Shown here piece by piece: positions 52,420 through 61,858 of a stretch of 64,000 bases of DNA (position 1 is its first letter; each line of letters opens with the position of its first letter). The position numbers were made by a program, and so were the translations under genes. Origin of the DNA: Diplocloster modestus (GTDB lineage: Bacteria > Bacillota > Clostridia > Lachnospirales > Lachnospiraceae); assembly GCF_019042245.1 (NCBI RefSeq), contig NZ_JAHQCX010000008.1, forward strand, positions 124,001-188,000, written 5' to 3'. Below the pieces are notes generated by a model. It saw nothing but the letters and a program-made list of their open reading frames with translations, had not been told where the DNA came from and ran no database searches.

Positions 52420-53460
52420 TTATAAAGGCATATTTCGGATCAATTCTACCATAGCCTGCACATTTTCTCCGGTTGTCGCCCAGCTGGTGCAGAAACGTAC
52501 CGCCGTGTTTTTCTCATCGATGGGCTCCCATATTTCATAGGCCGCGCCTTCGGAAAAATATTTCATCTGAGCCTGACTTAAGATCGGGAACTGCTGATTT
52601 GTCCAGGAGCTTACATAGAACGGGATACCCTTTTCTTCCAGCGCACAGCGGATTCTAAGAGCTGCGTCTACCGCGTTTTTACAAATCTTATAGTACAGAT
52701 CATCCTCAAACAGGACATCGAACTGAATTCCCAGCAAACGGCCCTTTGCCAGCATACCGCCATGCTGCTTGATTATGTAACGGAAATCTTTTTTCAGGCT
52801 CTCCCTTGCGATCACGACTGCCTCCCCAAAAAGAGCTCCGCATTTTGTGCCGCCGATATAGAATACATCGCAGAGCCGGGCGATATCGGGAAGAGTAAGG
52901 TCGTTCCTGCTGCTGGCCAGTCCGTAACCAAGTCTCGCGCCATCCAGATACAGGGGCAGACCACACTTGCGGCAGGAGGCATACAGACTGGTCAATTGTT
53001 CCTTCGAATACAGCGTTCCGCTCTCTGTGGGAAATGAGATATATACCATGCCGGGCTGTACCATATGTTCCCTGCTGGCGCAGGCATCGTGAGCATCACA
53101 GTATGCTTCTACCTGATCACCGGTAATGGTGCCGTCTTCGGATGGCAGGGTCAGCACCTTGTGCCCGGCTGCTTCGATAGCCCCTGTCTCATGACATGCG
53201 ATATGGCCGGTGTCGGCGCTGATCACTCCCTGATGGGCTTTTAAAATGGATGCGATCACCGTCGCGTTCGTCTGCGTACCTCCGACCAGGAAATGAACAT
53301 CCACATCTTCTCTGCCGCAGGCTTTTCGGATTTTCTCCCTGGCGCTGCCGCAATAGGCGTCATTTCCGTATCCCGGGGTTTGTACAAAATTGGTCTCCGC
53401 CATTTTTTCCAGTATCTTGGGGTGGCATCCCTCTACATAATCACTTTGAAAATAGATCAT
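52420..53460 (-). CDS. ltaE: Low-specificity L-threonine aldolase
   Basis: PLP-dependent beta-eliminating lyase fold, 346 aa, cleaving L-threonine to glycine and acetaldehyde. PLP lysine K206 in FYIGGTKCGALFG; Asp173 in YLDGARLGYGLAS; N-terminal FQSDYVEGCHPKILEKM. The start at 53460 is fixed by TATGGAGGAAAGA; the upstream in-frame extension is not coding-like. Overlaps nothing; threonine is also handled by ilvA here. Confidence 0.9.
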   Translation of the reverse strand: MIYFQSDYVEGCHPKILEKMAETNFVQTPGYGNDAYCGSAREKIRKACGREDVDVHFLVGGTQTNATVIASILKAHQGVISADTGHIACHETGAIEAAGHKVLTLPSEDGTITGDQVEAYCDAHDACASREHMVQPGMVYISFPTESGTLYSKEQLTSLYASCRKCGLPLYLDGARLGYGLASSRNDLTLPDIARLCDVFYIGGTKCGALFGEAVVIARESLKKDFRYIIKQHGGMLAKGRLLGIQFDVLFEDDLYYKICKNAVDAALRIRCALEEKGIPFYVSSWTNQQFPILSQAQMKYFSEGAAYEIWEPIDEKNTAVRFCTSWATTGENVQAMVELIRNMPL

Positions 53461-53552
53461 TCTTTCCTCCATACGTGCGTTTTCCGTATCCCCATTATAC
53501 AACAGGAGAGGGCTTCCCACCACCGGAAAAATTCTAAACCCGGCAAATACTT

Positions 53553-53972
53553 TTAAAACCAGCGGTAGTGAGGCTTGGCCTCCCGGAAGAACCAGTACCT
53601 CAGGTAATCATCCAGTACTATTCCTACGAAAGATAGAAAGAACCACAGAATGGTAAACGGCAGGCAGATCTGCCCCATCAGGTTAAACGGCACCGCACCA
53701 TAATCCCAGACATTCCAGCCCAGCTTGATATTCAGCAGCCAGCCGGTGATGAATTCCAGTGCTGTTATGATGCCGGCCGAGGCCAGCATCTGCGCCCACA
53801 CCGGAAAGCGCAGTGAATATTTGGCATCCAGCAGGCCGATCAGCACAAAACAGATCCCGCCCAGAACTGCCATACTCCAATGGGAATACCCACGGAACAT
53901 AATTTCCATCAGATAATACACGCCTCCGCCAATGCCGAATAAAAATGGCAGCTTTGAAATTTGTCTCCACAT
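53553..53972 (-). CDS. CmpB-like putative ABC-transporter membrane protein
   Basis: 139 aa with four or so membrane spans: GIGGGVYYLMEIMFRGYSHW, MAVLGGICFVLIGLLDAKYS, ITALEFITGWLLNIKLGWNV, LPFTILWFFLSFVGIVLDDY. Matches the family called 'putative ABC transporter type IV' whose real role is unclear. Start behind AGGAGGAGAACAGGCA. Monocistronic as far as visible. Confidence 0.8.
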   Translation of the reverse strand: MWRQISKLPFLFGIGGGVYYLMEIMFRGYSHWSMAVLGGICFVLIGLLDAKYSLRFPVWAQMLASAGIITALEFITGWLLNIKLGWNVWDYGAVPFNLMGQICLPFTILWFFLSFVGIVLDDYLRYWFFREAKPHYRWF

Positions 53973-54127
53973 TGCCTGTTCTCCTCCTTTTTAATCATTT
54001 TCTCCCTACAGCTGCGGAACCATTACGGTAATTTAAACCAATTTGAAACAGAATTGGGTTGCTTTGCATTTATTTCCATACTATAATGAAAAAAGAACCG
54101 CCAATACATAGAGGATCAGGTGTTATC

Positions 54128-55042
54128 ATGAAAAACAACAAAATACACAGAAACAATACCGATGGTTTTACTTTAACAGAAATGATTGTGGTTCTGGTTA
54201 TCATTGTCATCCTTATCGCTCTTTTGGTACCCACGCTGGTGGGTTATATAGACAAGGCGAAGGAAAAGGAAGCTATCGCGGAATGCCGCAGGGCAGTCGT
54301 CTCCACCCAGACTCTGGCTTCCGAAAAATATGGTTCGGACAATGAAGTATCCGGCGGTATTGCATTTCTGGCCAAATATAAAGATGAAATTTTTGATCTG
54401 GCTGAGCTGCCCGAGAAGGCCGTGATCAGCTACCTGTCCTTCGAGAATGAAGGAGCTTCCGCAGATGGCGCCTCCCGTTCCATCGCTGTGCTCAAATTCA
54501 CATCCTCCAGCAAAATCAAAGTAATCTATGACGCCTCTAAGGATCCCAAATATACGATTGACTGGGAGAATTCCGGCGCGGGGAAATATCTGTCCAACGC
54601 GCAGGCATTGTGGGGGTCAAACGATTATATTAATAACGACAAACTCTGGGACGCATTTATTAAGGACAACAGCGACGCCCCCCTGACAGATACCGAAGTC
54701 CAGCTGATGAACGAATTCGCGGAAAAATTTGGCTGTACCCTGAAAATAGATCCAAATACCCTGCAATGGAGGCCTGTGCTGATCCGGGGAACCGATACGG
54801 TCCTGCTGTTCACACCTTCGGATCCTGTCACGCATAAGAACCAGAATACTCCTGTATTCTATGACGGAAATAATTTTTATTATTATGTCCGCAAGGATTA
54901 TAAGGGAAATCTCGAGATAAACCAAAGTGCCGTGACTATGGATAATGCCCAGCGTCTGATCGATAATGCCTTGTCCAGCAAGACATGGAACACGGATGAT
55001 ATCGCTCCGAATCAGGGTGCCTGGGTCAGATATGAGCCGTAA
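54128..55042 (+). CDS. Type IV prepilin-like protein (pseudopilin)
   Basis: 304 aa. Short basic leader MKNNKIHRNNTDG then the prepilin signature G13-FTLTEMIVVLVIIVILIAL with Glu at +5 of the mature protein, so cleavable by prepilin peptidase; the helix continues into KAKEKEAIAECRRAVVSTQT. The ~230-residue soluble domain has no recognised fold. No other pilus genes (pilB, pilC, pilD) in the window, so it is an orphan. Start behind AGGATCAGGTGTTATC. Confidence 0.9.
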   Translation: MKNNKIHRNNTDGFTLTEMIVVLVIIVILIALLVPTLVGYIDKAKEKEAIAECRRAVVSTQTLASEKYGSDNEVSGGIAFLAKYKDEIFDLAELPEKAVISYLSFENEGASADGASRSIAVLKFTSSSKIKVIYDASKDPKYTIDWENSGAGKYLSNAQALWGSNDYINNDKLWDAFIKDNSDAPLTDTEVQLMNEFAEKFGCTLKIDPNTLQWRPVLIRGTDTVLLFTPSDPVTHKNQNTPVFYDGNNFYYYVRKDYKGNLEINQSAVTMDNAQRLIDNALSSKTWNTDDIAPNQGAWVRYEP

Positions 55043-55115
55043 CGGTTTGTGGTTTCATAACATAATGTAGTTCGGTTTGCAATTCCGGCAAAATATACCC
55101 AAGATTGAAATGTAT

Positions 55116-55160
55116 ATAAGCCATGATTTCCTTTTCACAGGTTATCATGGCTTATTCTTT
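55116..55160 (+). terminator. Terminator after prepilin gene
   Basis: ATAAGCCATGAT / ATCATGGCTTAT, 12-bp perfect arms with a 16-nt loop, then TCTTTT. Confidence 0.8.
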
Positions 55161-55217
55161 TATCTGACTACAGTATCCTTTTGTCTGCTTCACAGTATTC
55201 TTTTGTCTTTTTCACTT

Positions 55218-55319
55218 TCACATTTCCCTTTTTTCATCCTCATCTCCCGCAGCAACCATAAGAGACATTGTGATTACTCCAAGACAAGCCCCGCCAATCA
55301 AACAGAGTATATAGCCCAT
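55218..55319 (-). CDS. DUF3789-like small membrane protein
   Basis: 33 aa: MGYILCLIGGACLGVITMSL followed by MVAAGDEDEKREM. One membrane helix with a short acidic tail, the layout of DUF3789 proteins, which are often found on integrative elements. A perfect GAAGGAGGAAATGCC ribosome site sets the start at 55319; a longer 87-codon frame is open upstream but has no ribosome site at its start. Identity is by pattern recall. Confidence 0.6.
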   Translation of the reverse strand: MGYILCLIGGACLGVITMSLMVAAGDEDEKREM

Positions 55320-55585
55320 GGCATTTCCTCCTTCTCCATCGTTATCATCTTCCGTAAAAAAGGAATAACGAACACCGGATTCGCTGGTCCTTATATAATA
55401 TCTTATCTGTTCCATCCAATAATATGAGTCTTTCAAATAGCAATATTTAACTGTTTGTTTTTTCTTTCTAAAAATTTTCACAGACTCTTGACACGTTGAT
55501 CACATATTCTACACAAATGGAGCGTATATTATGAATTGCAAAAGCAAATAGCTTTTTCATCCTAACACTTTCTTTTTCATATAAG

Positions 55586-55622
55586 GCGGCATCTGAAAAG
55601 ATGCCGCTACCCCCTCTTTTTT
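55586..55622 (+). terminator. Orphan hairpin terminator
   Basis: GCGGCATCT-GAAA-AGATGCCGC (tetraloop) followed by a C/T run ending in TTTTTT. No gene ends here on the plus strand, so it may close a short RNA starting downstream of ~55500. The rest of 55320-55723 shows no gene. Confidence 0.6.
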
Positions 55623-55723
55623 CCAGTTTCCCAGCCCAAAATTGATTAAAATATTCTTAACGACATCTTAGCGTGCAAATGAACAAAGTTTGTATATAAT
55701 AGAATTATAAGGAGGCGGTTAAA

Positions 55724-55822
55724 ATGTTGGAGACCTTGCTTGTTTCTTTCACATTACTTATCGTCTTATCTAAATTTGGTATTCCTCTTGTCTATTGGCT
55801 CAATCAATGTTCCCGCCATTGA
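55724..55822 (+). CDS. 32-residue hydrophobic peptide, possible type I toxin-like
   Basis: MLETLLVSFTLLIVLSKFGI then PLVYWLNQCSRH. Consensus TATAAT at 55695-55700, only ~24 nt before the ATG, and a strong ATAAGGAGGCGG ribosome site; a terminator closes the unit at 55831-55862. A tiny self-contained transcript for a membrane peptide resembles type I toxin genes, but no antitoxin RNA has been shown. Family not recognised. Confidence 0.5.
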   Translation: MLETLLVSFTLLIVLSKFGIPLVYWLNQCSRH

Positions 55823-55830
55823 TTACCAAG

Positions 55831-55868
55831 AAAAGTGCCGGCAGCTTCCCGCCGGCACTTTTTTAATC
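55831..55868. terminator. Terminator after small peptide gene
   Basis: AAAAGTGCCGGC / GCCGGCACTTTT around CAGCTTCC-like loop, T-run on the right; also serves the convergent response-regulator gene. Confidence 0.85.
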
Positions 55869-55922
55869 CGCATGGATTTTGCCCTATCGGTTAATATGGC
55901 ATTTAATACCAGTTTTTTCATG

Positions 55923-57110
55923 TTAGGTTCTTCTGATTTTGGATGGATTTACCCCCATATATTTTTTAAATATCTTGACAAAATACCTGGTATCCGTAAA
56001 ACCAACGTTCTCCGCGATTTCATAAATTCTCAGATTGGTGGTCAACAGCTGTTCTTTCGCATATTCCACTTTATGTCTGTTGACACAGTCGATAAAGGAT
56101 TCCCCATATTCTTTTTTGAAAATATAGCCCAGATAGGAGGGATTTACATAGAATGCAGCAGCGATTTCTTTTAGAGACAGGTTGTCCCGGTAATGTTCTT
56201 CCAGATACTGCAGAAGATCACCGACCAGTTTACTGTATACTTTGTGGGGAACACCCCCATTTTGTTCTTCCAGACTTTTTTTCGCCTCTTGAAAAGAACA
56301 TGCTACCTCTTCGAGTTCTTCCACCTCTACGCCCATGCCGGATCTTACCTTTACCTTAAGGACCCGTGCCAGCGTCCCACGGACTTCCTCCTCAAAGGAC
56401 CTGATCTGTTCCAGGGTCTGATGATGATCATAGAGCAAGATCACATAATTTTCCATACAGGAAAACGACAGACCGTACTGCCGCTCCTTCATCAGTTCAT
56501 CGCAGACATTTGCTGCCGCGTATATCATCAGTGAGATTCCTTTTTTATCTGTGTCTTCTCCGGACAGAATCTGGAACACACTGATCCTGTAGGTACCCTT
56601 GTTAATCTGGATATTGAGGTTTTTCAATTTATCTTTTAACTCATTGATTCCGATATTTCCCTCGATCAGCCGCAGAAAGGTATTCTCCCGCAGCAGGTTC
56701 TTACCGGCCCGGGCCAGCGCGTCCCCACGGCGCTTCATGCGGATTCTGGAGACAGCCGTACCGATCACTTCATGTAATTCCTCCGGGTCCAGCGGTTTTA
56801 ACAGGTAATCTGTCACCTCCATGCGGATCGCTTCCTGGAGATATTCAAAATCGCTGTATCCGCTCAGGACGATGATAATGGGCTGGGTACTCTCCTCTCT
56901 GAGCTCCTTGATCAGTTCCAGACCATTCATCCGCGGCATCTTGATATCAGTAATGAGAATATCCACCTTTGTCTTCCGGTATTTTTCAAGCGCCTGCTGC
57001 CCGTCATTTGCCTCTTCGATCTGCTCCACCCCGTGATTATCCCAGTTTACCGAACGGATGATCCCCTGACGTACCAGGGGCTCGTCATCCACGATCATTA
57101 CTCTGTACAT
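55923..57110 (-). CDS. YesN-type response regulator with AraC output domain
   Basis: 395 aa. Receiver at 1-120 with Asp55 in DILITDIKMPRMNG and lysine in LLKPLDPEEL; middle region of about 170 residues; AraC-type HTH pair at ~295-395 (LSLKEIAAAFYVNPSYLGYI; RIYEIAENVGFTDTRYFVKI). Start codon lies inside the kinase gene's 3' end (13-bp overlap). With the YesM-like kinase it should control the adjacent GH172/ABC genes. Confidence 0.94.
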   Translation of the reverse strand: MYRVMIVDDEPLVRQGIIRSVNWDNHGVEQIEEANDGQQALEKYRKTKVDILITDIKMPRMNGLELIKELREESTQPIIIVLSGYSDFEYLQEAIRMEVTDYLLKPLDPEELHEVIGTAVSRIRMKRRGDALARAGKNLLRENTFLRLIEGNIGINELKDKLKNLNIQINKGTYRISVFQILSGEDTDKKGISLMIYAAANVCDELMKERQYGLSFSCMENYVILLYDHHQTLEQIRSFEEEVRGTLARVLKVKVRSGMGVEVEELEEVACSFQEAKKSLEEQNGGVPHKVYSKLVGDLLQYLEEHYRDNLSLKEIAAAFYVNPSYLGYIFKKEYGESFIDCVNRHKVEYAKEQLLTTNLRIYEIAENVGFTDTRYFVKIFKKYMGVNPSKIRRT

Positions 57111-58879
57111 TCCTCTTCCTCCTGTCTTCCCGCCGGTAAATATAATGCCACACAGGTCCCCCTCATCGAGCTGCTGTAGATCCTCAGTCCATAGCTGCTG
57201 CCCAGCAGCAATTTCATCCGCTCATTTACATTTTTGATTCCGATATGATAGAGATTCTCCTCTTCCGAATCCGTCTCTATTTTTTGCTGCAGAAGTTCCC
57301 GGGTGGCCGCGTCCATGCCGATTCCGTTGTCCTCGATCAGAATGCAGACCCCTTTTTCCGCCTGGCTTTTTCCATGGATCCGGATCCTGCATACCTCCAT
57401 CTCCTGGTTAAACGCATGGTTAATACAGTTTTCGATAATCGGCTGCAGGGTCAGCTTGGGAACCCGAAGCTCTTTTTGTTCCAGATCCAGGAGCTCTTCA
57501 TATTCCAGTCTCTCCCCAAAGCGCAATTCCTGCAGCTGCATGTAATAATCAACATACTGAAGCTCATCCTCGATCAGCACGATATCCGGATGTCTTAAAT
57601 TCCAGCGGAACATATTCCCCAGAATCGTTAACATCTGCGCGGTTTTCGGGTCGTCTCCGGATATTGCCATAGCCCGGATGGATTCCAGGGTATTGAACAT
57701 GAAGTGCGGATTGATCTGGATCTGCAGCGCCCGAAGCTCCGCTTTTTTCATCTTGATGTCTTTTACATAGATCGTGTCGATGTATTCTTCCAACTTCCGG
57801 CTCATGTCGTTCAACCCATTTTCCAGCACGGCAATCTCATCGTCTCTCGTAACCTCCAGCCTCTCATCCAGCCTGCCCTTCTGAATCTTCCGGATATGTC
57901 TGACGATCCGCGTGATCCGGCTGCCTAACAGACAGGCGATCAGGAGTCCCGCAGCCAGACACAGCAGCAGACAGATCACCAATACCGGCAGTACCTGCTG
58001 CAGTGTCAGCCGGTAGACCTCCCGGTATAACACTCCTTTGTCTATGATATGGATATAGGACAGCCTGCTCCACGAGACCAGATCCGCCTTTTTCACCACG
58101 AACTGTTCCTGCTCCTTCCGGGGCAGCGCCGTGGTCTGTTTCAATAGATAATCTAAGCTCTCATCTCCTGTCCGGTAATATATGACACCTTTGGGATCGA
58201 CGATATAGGTGGTCCCGATCTGCTGTTCTCCCGGACTGTCGTAGATTTCGAAAAACGCTTTTGGATCAATATTGATAATCACCGCCCCGCATTTCGGACT
58301 CTTCTGCATGTTATAGATATCCACGATATTCATATAGACACTGATGACGTCGTCCTGTTCTTTTAAATAATCGGACCGGTACACAGGCGTCATAACGATC
58401 TCATTTTCATACTTCTTCACTTCATTCAGGAAATCTGAATGAAGAAAATCCACCTCCTTGTTCCAGTCCTGAAACAGGCTTTTGGCAATCAGATACGTCT
58501 TATTCCTCTGATAATCCACCAGGATTATCTCTTTGACGAACTGGTTGCCATTGCTGGATGCCCGCAGGAACTGGTTGATGAACAGCTCCCGCTGATAATC
58601 ATCCTGTTCCTCCCGCAGCACATCCGTAATATTTTGATAATCATATTCTTTCAGATAAAGGTTGGTAAAGATATTGCCGATGGACTGGAGCCGCCCGTTG
58701 ATATCCACCTTCATCTTATCCATCAGCTCCGCCTCGTAGTTTGTCTGGGTCCTGATCATCTGTTCCGCCATGGTATTGGCGATAAACCAGGATGAGGCCC
58801 CCAGACCCAATACGATAATCAGCGAATACATGACCAGCATATTGCTGACAAATCTGTTTTTTTTCATCCGCTTATTCAC
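57098..58879 (-). CDS. YesM-type sensor histidine kinase
   Basis: 593 aa membrane kinase. First membrane helix ~13-35, an extracellular sensor domain to ~295, second helix near 300-325 (VLPVLVICLLLCLAAGLLIA), HAMP linker, His_kinase domain with the phosphoaccepting His (~390) in INPHFMFNTLESIRAMA, and an HATPase with VLIEDNGIGM and GIGIKNV-like blocks. Overlaps the GH172 gene by 8 bp and the regulator gene by 13 bp, so all three are coupled. Signal presumably an oligosaccharide; unknown. Confidence 0.94.
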   Translation of the reverse strand: MNKRMKKNRFVSNMLVMYSLIIVLGLGASSWFIANTMAEQMIRTQTNYEAELMDKMKVDINGRLQSIGNIFTNLYLKEYDYQNITDVLREEQDDYQRELFINQFLRASSNGNQFVKEIILVDYQRNKTYLIAKSLFQDWNKEVDFLHSDFLNEVKKYENEIVMTPVYRSDYLKEQDDVISVYMNIVDIYNMQKSPKCGAVIINIDPKAFFEIYDSPGEQQIGTTYIVDPKGVIYYRTGDESLDYLLKQTTALPRKEQEQFVVKKADLVSWSRLSYIHIIDKGVLYREVYRLTLQQVLPVLVICLLLCLAAGLLIACLLGSRITRIVRHIRKIQKGRLDERLEVTRDDEIAVLENGLNDMSRKLEEYIDTIYVKDIKMKKAELRALQIQINPHFMFNTLESIRAMAISGDDPKTAQMLTILGNMFRWNLRHPDIVLIEDELQYVDYYMQLQELRFGERLEYEELLDLEQKELRVPKLTLQPIIENCINHAFNQEMEVCRIRIHGKSQAEKGVCILIEDNGIGMDAATRELLQQKIETDSEEENLYHIGIKNVNERMKLLLGSSYGLRIYSSSMRGTCVALYLPAGRQEEEECTE

Positions 58880-59978
58880 TCACAATTCGAAGCTCCCTGC
58901 TGTCCGGCAGTTTTGGAAAGCTGGTCCCTCCCAAAGTCTGATACCAGTAACACACCGTAAACAGGTCGTCTCTTCTGGCCAGGTAGAGATCCTTCCTGGT
59001 CCATCCCAGATCCTGTATCTCGATCCTGATATCCGACTGGAAACGGATCGCGTCCTGCACATGCCAGCGGTACATGGAAAATCTGGGCTGGATATTGTAC
59101 AGCCCGTCCGGCTTCCGGTAATAATGCATGCCCAGATACGGCGTACTGTACGTGGTATAAGCCCCGTCCACTTCGAAGTTAAAAGAACCCCCAAAGTAAT
59201 CTTCCGTGCCGGTGTAAACGATGGAAGGGGCTTCCTGATCTTTGTCCAGGTAAATCTTCAACTCCCCTTCGCCCCACCAGCGTCCATCCCCGTTTAAACC
59301 GATGCTCATGGCCAGTCCCACATATTTTCCCTTTCCCTGCACCCCATTAAGGACTGTATGCACCTCTCCCTGGCGCAGTGGTTTGGACTGCCGGTACTGG
59401 GCGTGGAAATATCCGATGTTCTCCGGCAGGCTGGTCCGGATATAATTAATCTGATAAAAACACATGTACCCCCGTTCCGTCCGGTTTTCGATGGTCATCC
59501 GGCAATGCCTGCGAAACGGCATCTTCCAGAAGCAGTTCAGCCCCCGGATCGGTCCCACTACCACCTGGGAAGAATTCAGTGTAAAAAAAGGGCCTTTCAT
59601 CCATTGGTCATCTTGCGTTTCCGCCCAGCCGTAGGCGAAGAAGTCCGGCAGGGGGCATTCCACGGAAGGCTCTGCCGATTCGTCCCAGTAGATTCTCAGG
59701 ATGTAATTTTTATCAACCACACCGCCGAACCACATACTCTCGATCATACCGCTGCCATCCATATCCGCAAGCGTAAGCGTCTCCCCGGGTTTGATCAGTT
59801 CACACGGATGGATCTTCCACCCTTTTCCCAGTTCCCGGGCAGCACCGGCGCCGAAGCCTTCCGTTGCCATGGCGCCCTTTCCCTTTTCCCCTTTTGGATT
59901 CTCCGGGGAGATACTATAGCTCACCGCGTCATCCAATACCATCATATCTGATCTGTCATCCATCTGCCAGCTCCTCAT
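58872..59978 (-). CDS. GH172 (DUF2961) glycoside hydrolase
   Basis: 368 aa, double jelly-roll family now classed as GH172 (known activities include alpha-D-fructofuranosidase/difructose dianhydride synthase and alpha-D-arabinofuranosidase). Characteristic stretches: ESMWFGGVVDKNYILRIYWD, VECPLPDFFAYGWAE, GYMCFYQINYIRTSLPENIG, YTGTEDYFGGSFNFEVDGAY and DIRIEIQDLGWTRKD. No signal peptide, so it acts on imported sugar. Downstream of the ABC permeases and coupled to the YesM kinase. Confidence 0.9.
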   Translation of the reverse strand: MRSWQMDDRSDMMVLDDAVSYSISPENPKGEKGKGAMATEGFGAGAARELGKGWKIHPCELIKPGETLTLADMDGSGMIESMWFGGVVDKNYILRIYWDESAEPSVECPLPDFFAYGWAETQDDQWMKGPFFTLNSSQVVVGPIRGLNCFWKMPFRRHCRMTIENRTERGYMCFYQINYIRTSLPENIGYFHAQYRQSKPLRQGEVHTVLNGVQGKGKYVGLAMSIGLNGDGRWWGEGELKIYLDKDQEAPSIVYTGTEDYFGGSFNFEVDGAYTTYSTPYLGMHYYRKPDGLYNIQPRFSMYRWHVQDAIRFQSDIRIEIQDLGWTRKDLYLARRDDLFTVCYWYQTLGGTSFPKLPDSRELRIVSE

Positions 59979-60154
59979 GTAATTTTATTCTTATTCTTTT
60001 ATAATTGTTGTCGGCATACTCTCTTATAACCGTCTCAACTTGTAATTATTTCTGTCCCTTTTTAAACGTTTCGACGATATCTTCGGCAACAATCTTGTTT
60101 CATCATTGCTTAAAGTAATGGCACAATCTTCTCCACGCCGCAGAACCTTCCGGA

Positions 60155-60985
60155 TTATCCCTTGATGGCTCCCGCCACCATACCGTGCCGGAACTGTTTC
60201 TGCATACACAGATACAGGATCACGATCGGTACCGAAGCCCACATGACCGCGCCAAACACAATATCCCAGTTCGTCGTATACTGCCCGATCGCCCGGTAGA
60301 TACCCGTGGTGATCGTACTGCCGGTCTTGGCATCCAGGATATACAGCGGCGGCAGGAAATCATTCCAGATCCACATACCGGAAAAAATAATCACGGTGGA
60401 GGTACATGGCTTCAGCAGCGGCAGTAAAATCGAGCGGAAGATCACAAACCGGCTGGCTCCGTCGATCTTCGCGGACTCTTCCAGTGAAGTGGGCAGCGTC
60501 TTAAAGAATTCCACATAGAGGAAGAATGAAACGCTGAAATAGACCGCGCAGTTGAACAGGATCATTCCCGGCATCGTCCGGAGCAGATGAAAGAAAGATA
60601 ATGTCTTGATGCTGGGAATCAGGATCATCTGGACCGGTATCATCAGTCCCATCAGGAAAAAAACATAGATGCCGTTGTAGAATCTGGTCTTGTTCCGAGC
60701 CACAATATAAGCAGCCATGGATGCTACCAGAATCAGTAATACCAGTGAGCATCCGGTGATCAGGATACTGTTCAGATAGAGTCTGGGTATTCCCGCGCTG
60801 TTCCAGGCAGCGATAAAGTTCTGCAGGGTAAAGGAGGCCGGGGGGGCAAGCGGTTTCATAATGATATCTTCGTAGGGTTTAAATGCGTTCACCACCGCGA
60901 TATACAAAGGCAGCGCAAAGATTACGGTGAGCGCTACAGCCCCGATTCTGGAAATGACGGAGACTTTTTTTCTCCTCTTCATCAA
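60155..60985 (-). CDS. Carbohydrate ABC transporter permease (MalG-like)
   Basis: 276 aa, six spans (VISRIGAVALTVIFALPLYI; ILITGCSLVLLILVASMAAY), EAA loop FKTLPTSLEESAKIDGASRF, and the typical end HGMVAGAIKG. Overlaps the MalF-like partner by 4 bp (ATGA). Between it and the GH172 gene lie 176 bp with no clear gene. Confidence 0.93.
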   Translation of the reverse strand: MMKRRKKVSVISRIGAVALTVIFALPLYIAVVNAFKPYEDIIMKPLAPPASFTLQNFIAAWNSAGIPRLYLNSILITGCSLVLLILVASMAAYIVARNKTRFYNGIYVFFLMGLMIPVQMILIPSIKTLSFFHLLRTMPGMILFNCAVYFSVSFFLYVEFFKTLPTSLEESAKIDGASRFVIFRSILLPLLKPCTSTVIIFSGMWIWNDFLPPLYILDAKTGSTITTGIYRAIGQYTTNWDIVFGAVMWASVPIVILYLCMQKQFRHGMVAGAIKG

Positions 60986-61845
60986 TAATCCACCTCCATC
61001 TTTTTCAGAATCAGGTACTGAACCGCCGTCACCACAGCAATAAACAGGAACAGAATCAGAACGATCGCCGAGGAATATCCCAGCATATTATAGTCCGTCA
61101 TTCTGGAGACCGCATTGACCGCGATCGTCTCGATGGTCTGCGGTGTCATGATCTTTACAAAATCATACTGGCGGAGCGCGTTAATCACGGAAAAAATAAT
61201 GGATATCGTAAGTCCCGGTACCAGCAGCGGTAATGTGATGCGGAAAAATTTGTGGAAAGCGGATGCGCCGTCCACCTGGGCCGCCTCATACAAATCTTGC
61301 GGAATCGTCTTCAGCGAGGCATCGTAAACCGTCACATAAAATCCCAGTCCAGCCCAGGAGATCGCCATGGTAACCGTCAGCGTCGTGACAAACGGGGAGG
61401 CGAAGAAATCTACATTGGCGCCTCCGAAAAAGCCGATGATCTCATTGATCACGCCTCCGTTTCCCTGTGTCATATAGGACCAGATAAAGGACACCACCAC
61501 ACTGCTCAGCACACAGGGAATAAAAATAACCGCTTTACACAAATTGTAGGTTTTCTCTTTTTTGTCCATCCAGACCGCGATCAGTACCCCGAATACGTTG
61601 ACAAAGATCACATTGAACGCGGTCAGGATCAGAGTCGTTTTCACCGAATCCCAGAATGCCTGGTCCGTCATTAGATTAACGAAGTTCTTCATTCCGATAA
61701 ACTTATAGGTGGGGCTGATTCCATCCCAGTTCGTAAAACTGTAATAAAAGCAGACTACGATAGGTACCACCATAAAGACTAGATAGATCAGGCTGCCCGG
61801 CAGCAAAAACAAAAAGTCAGATAGTTTCGTTTTCCAGTTTTTCAT
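60982..61845 (-). CDS. Carbohydrate ABC transporter permease (MalF-like)
   Basis: 287 aa, N-terminus LSDFLFLLPGSLIYLVFMVV, EAA loop PQDLYEAAQVDGASAFHKFF. The ATG at 61845 follows GAAGGGGCCTGT; the open frame upstream overlaps the binding-protein gene and is not used. 13 bp downstream of the binding protein. As with the other cluster, no ATPase gene is included. Confidence 0.93.
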   Translation of the reverse strand: MKNWKTKLSDFLFLLPGSLIYLVFMVVPIVVCFYYSFTNWDGISPTYKFIGMKNFVNLMTDQAFWDSVKTTLILTAFNVIFVNVFGVLIAVWMDKKEKTYNLCKAVIFIPCVLSSVVVSFIWSYMTQGNGGVINEIIGFFGGANVDFFASPFVTTLTVTMAISWAGLGFYVTVYDASLKTIPQDLYEAAQVDGASAFHKFFRITLPLLVPGLTISIIFSVINALRQYDFVKIMTPQTIETIAVNAVSRMTDYNMLGYSSAIVLILFLFIAVVTAVQYLILKKMEVDY

Positions 61846-61858
61846 ACAGGCCCCTTCG

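Noticed and set aside
59358..59951. Plus-strand frame opposite the GH172 gene
   Set aside because: Antisense shadow without a ribosome site.
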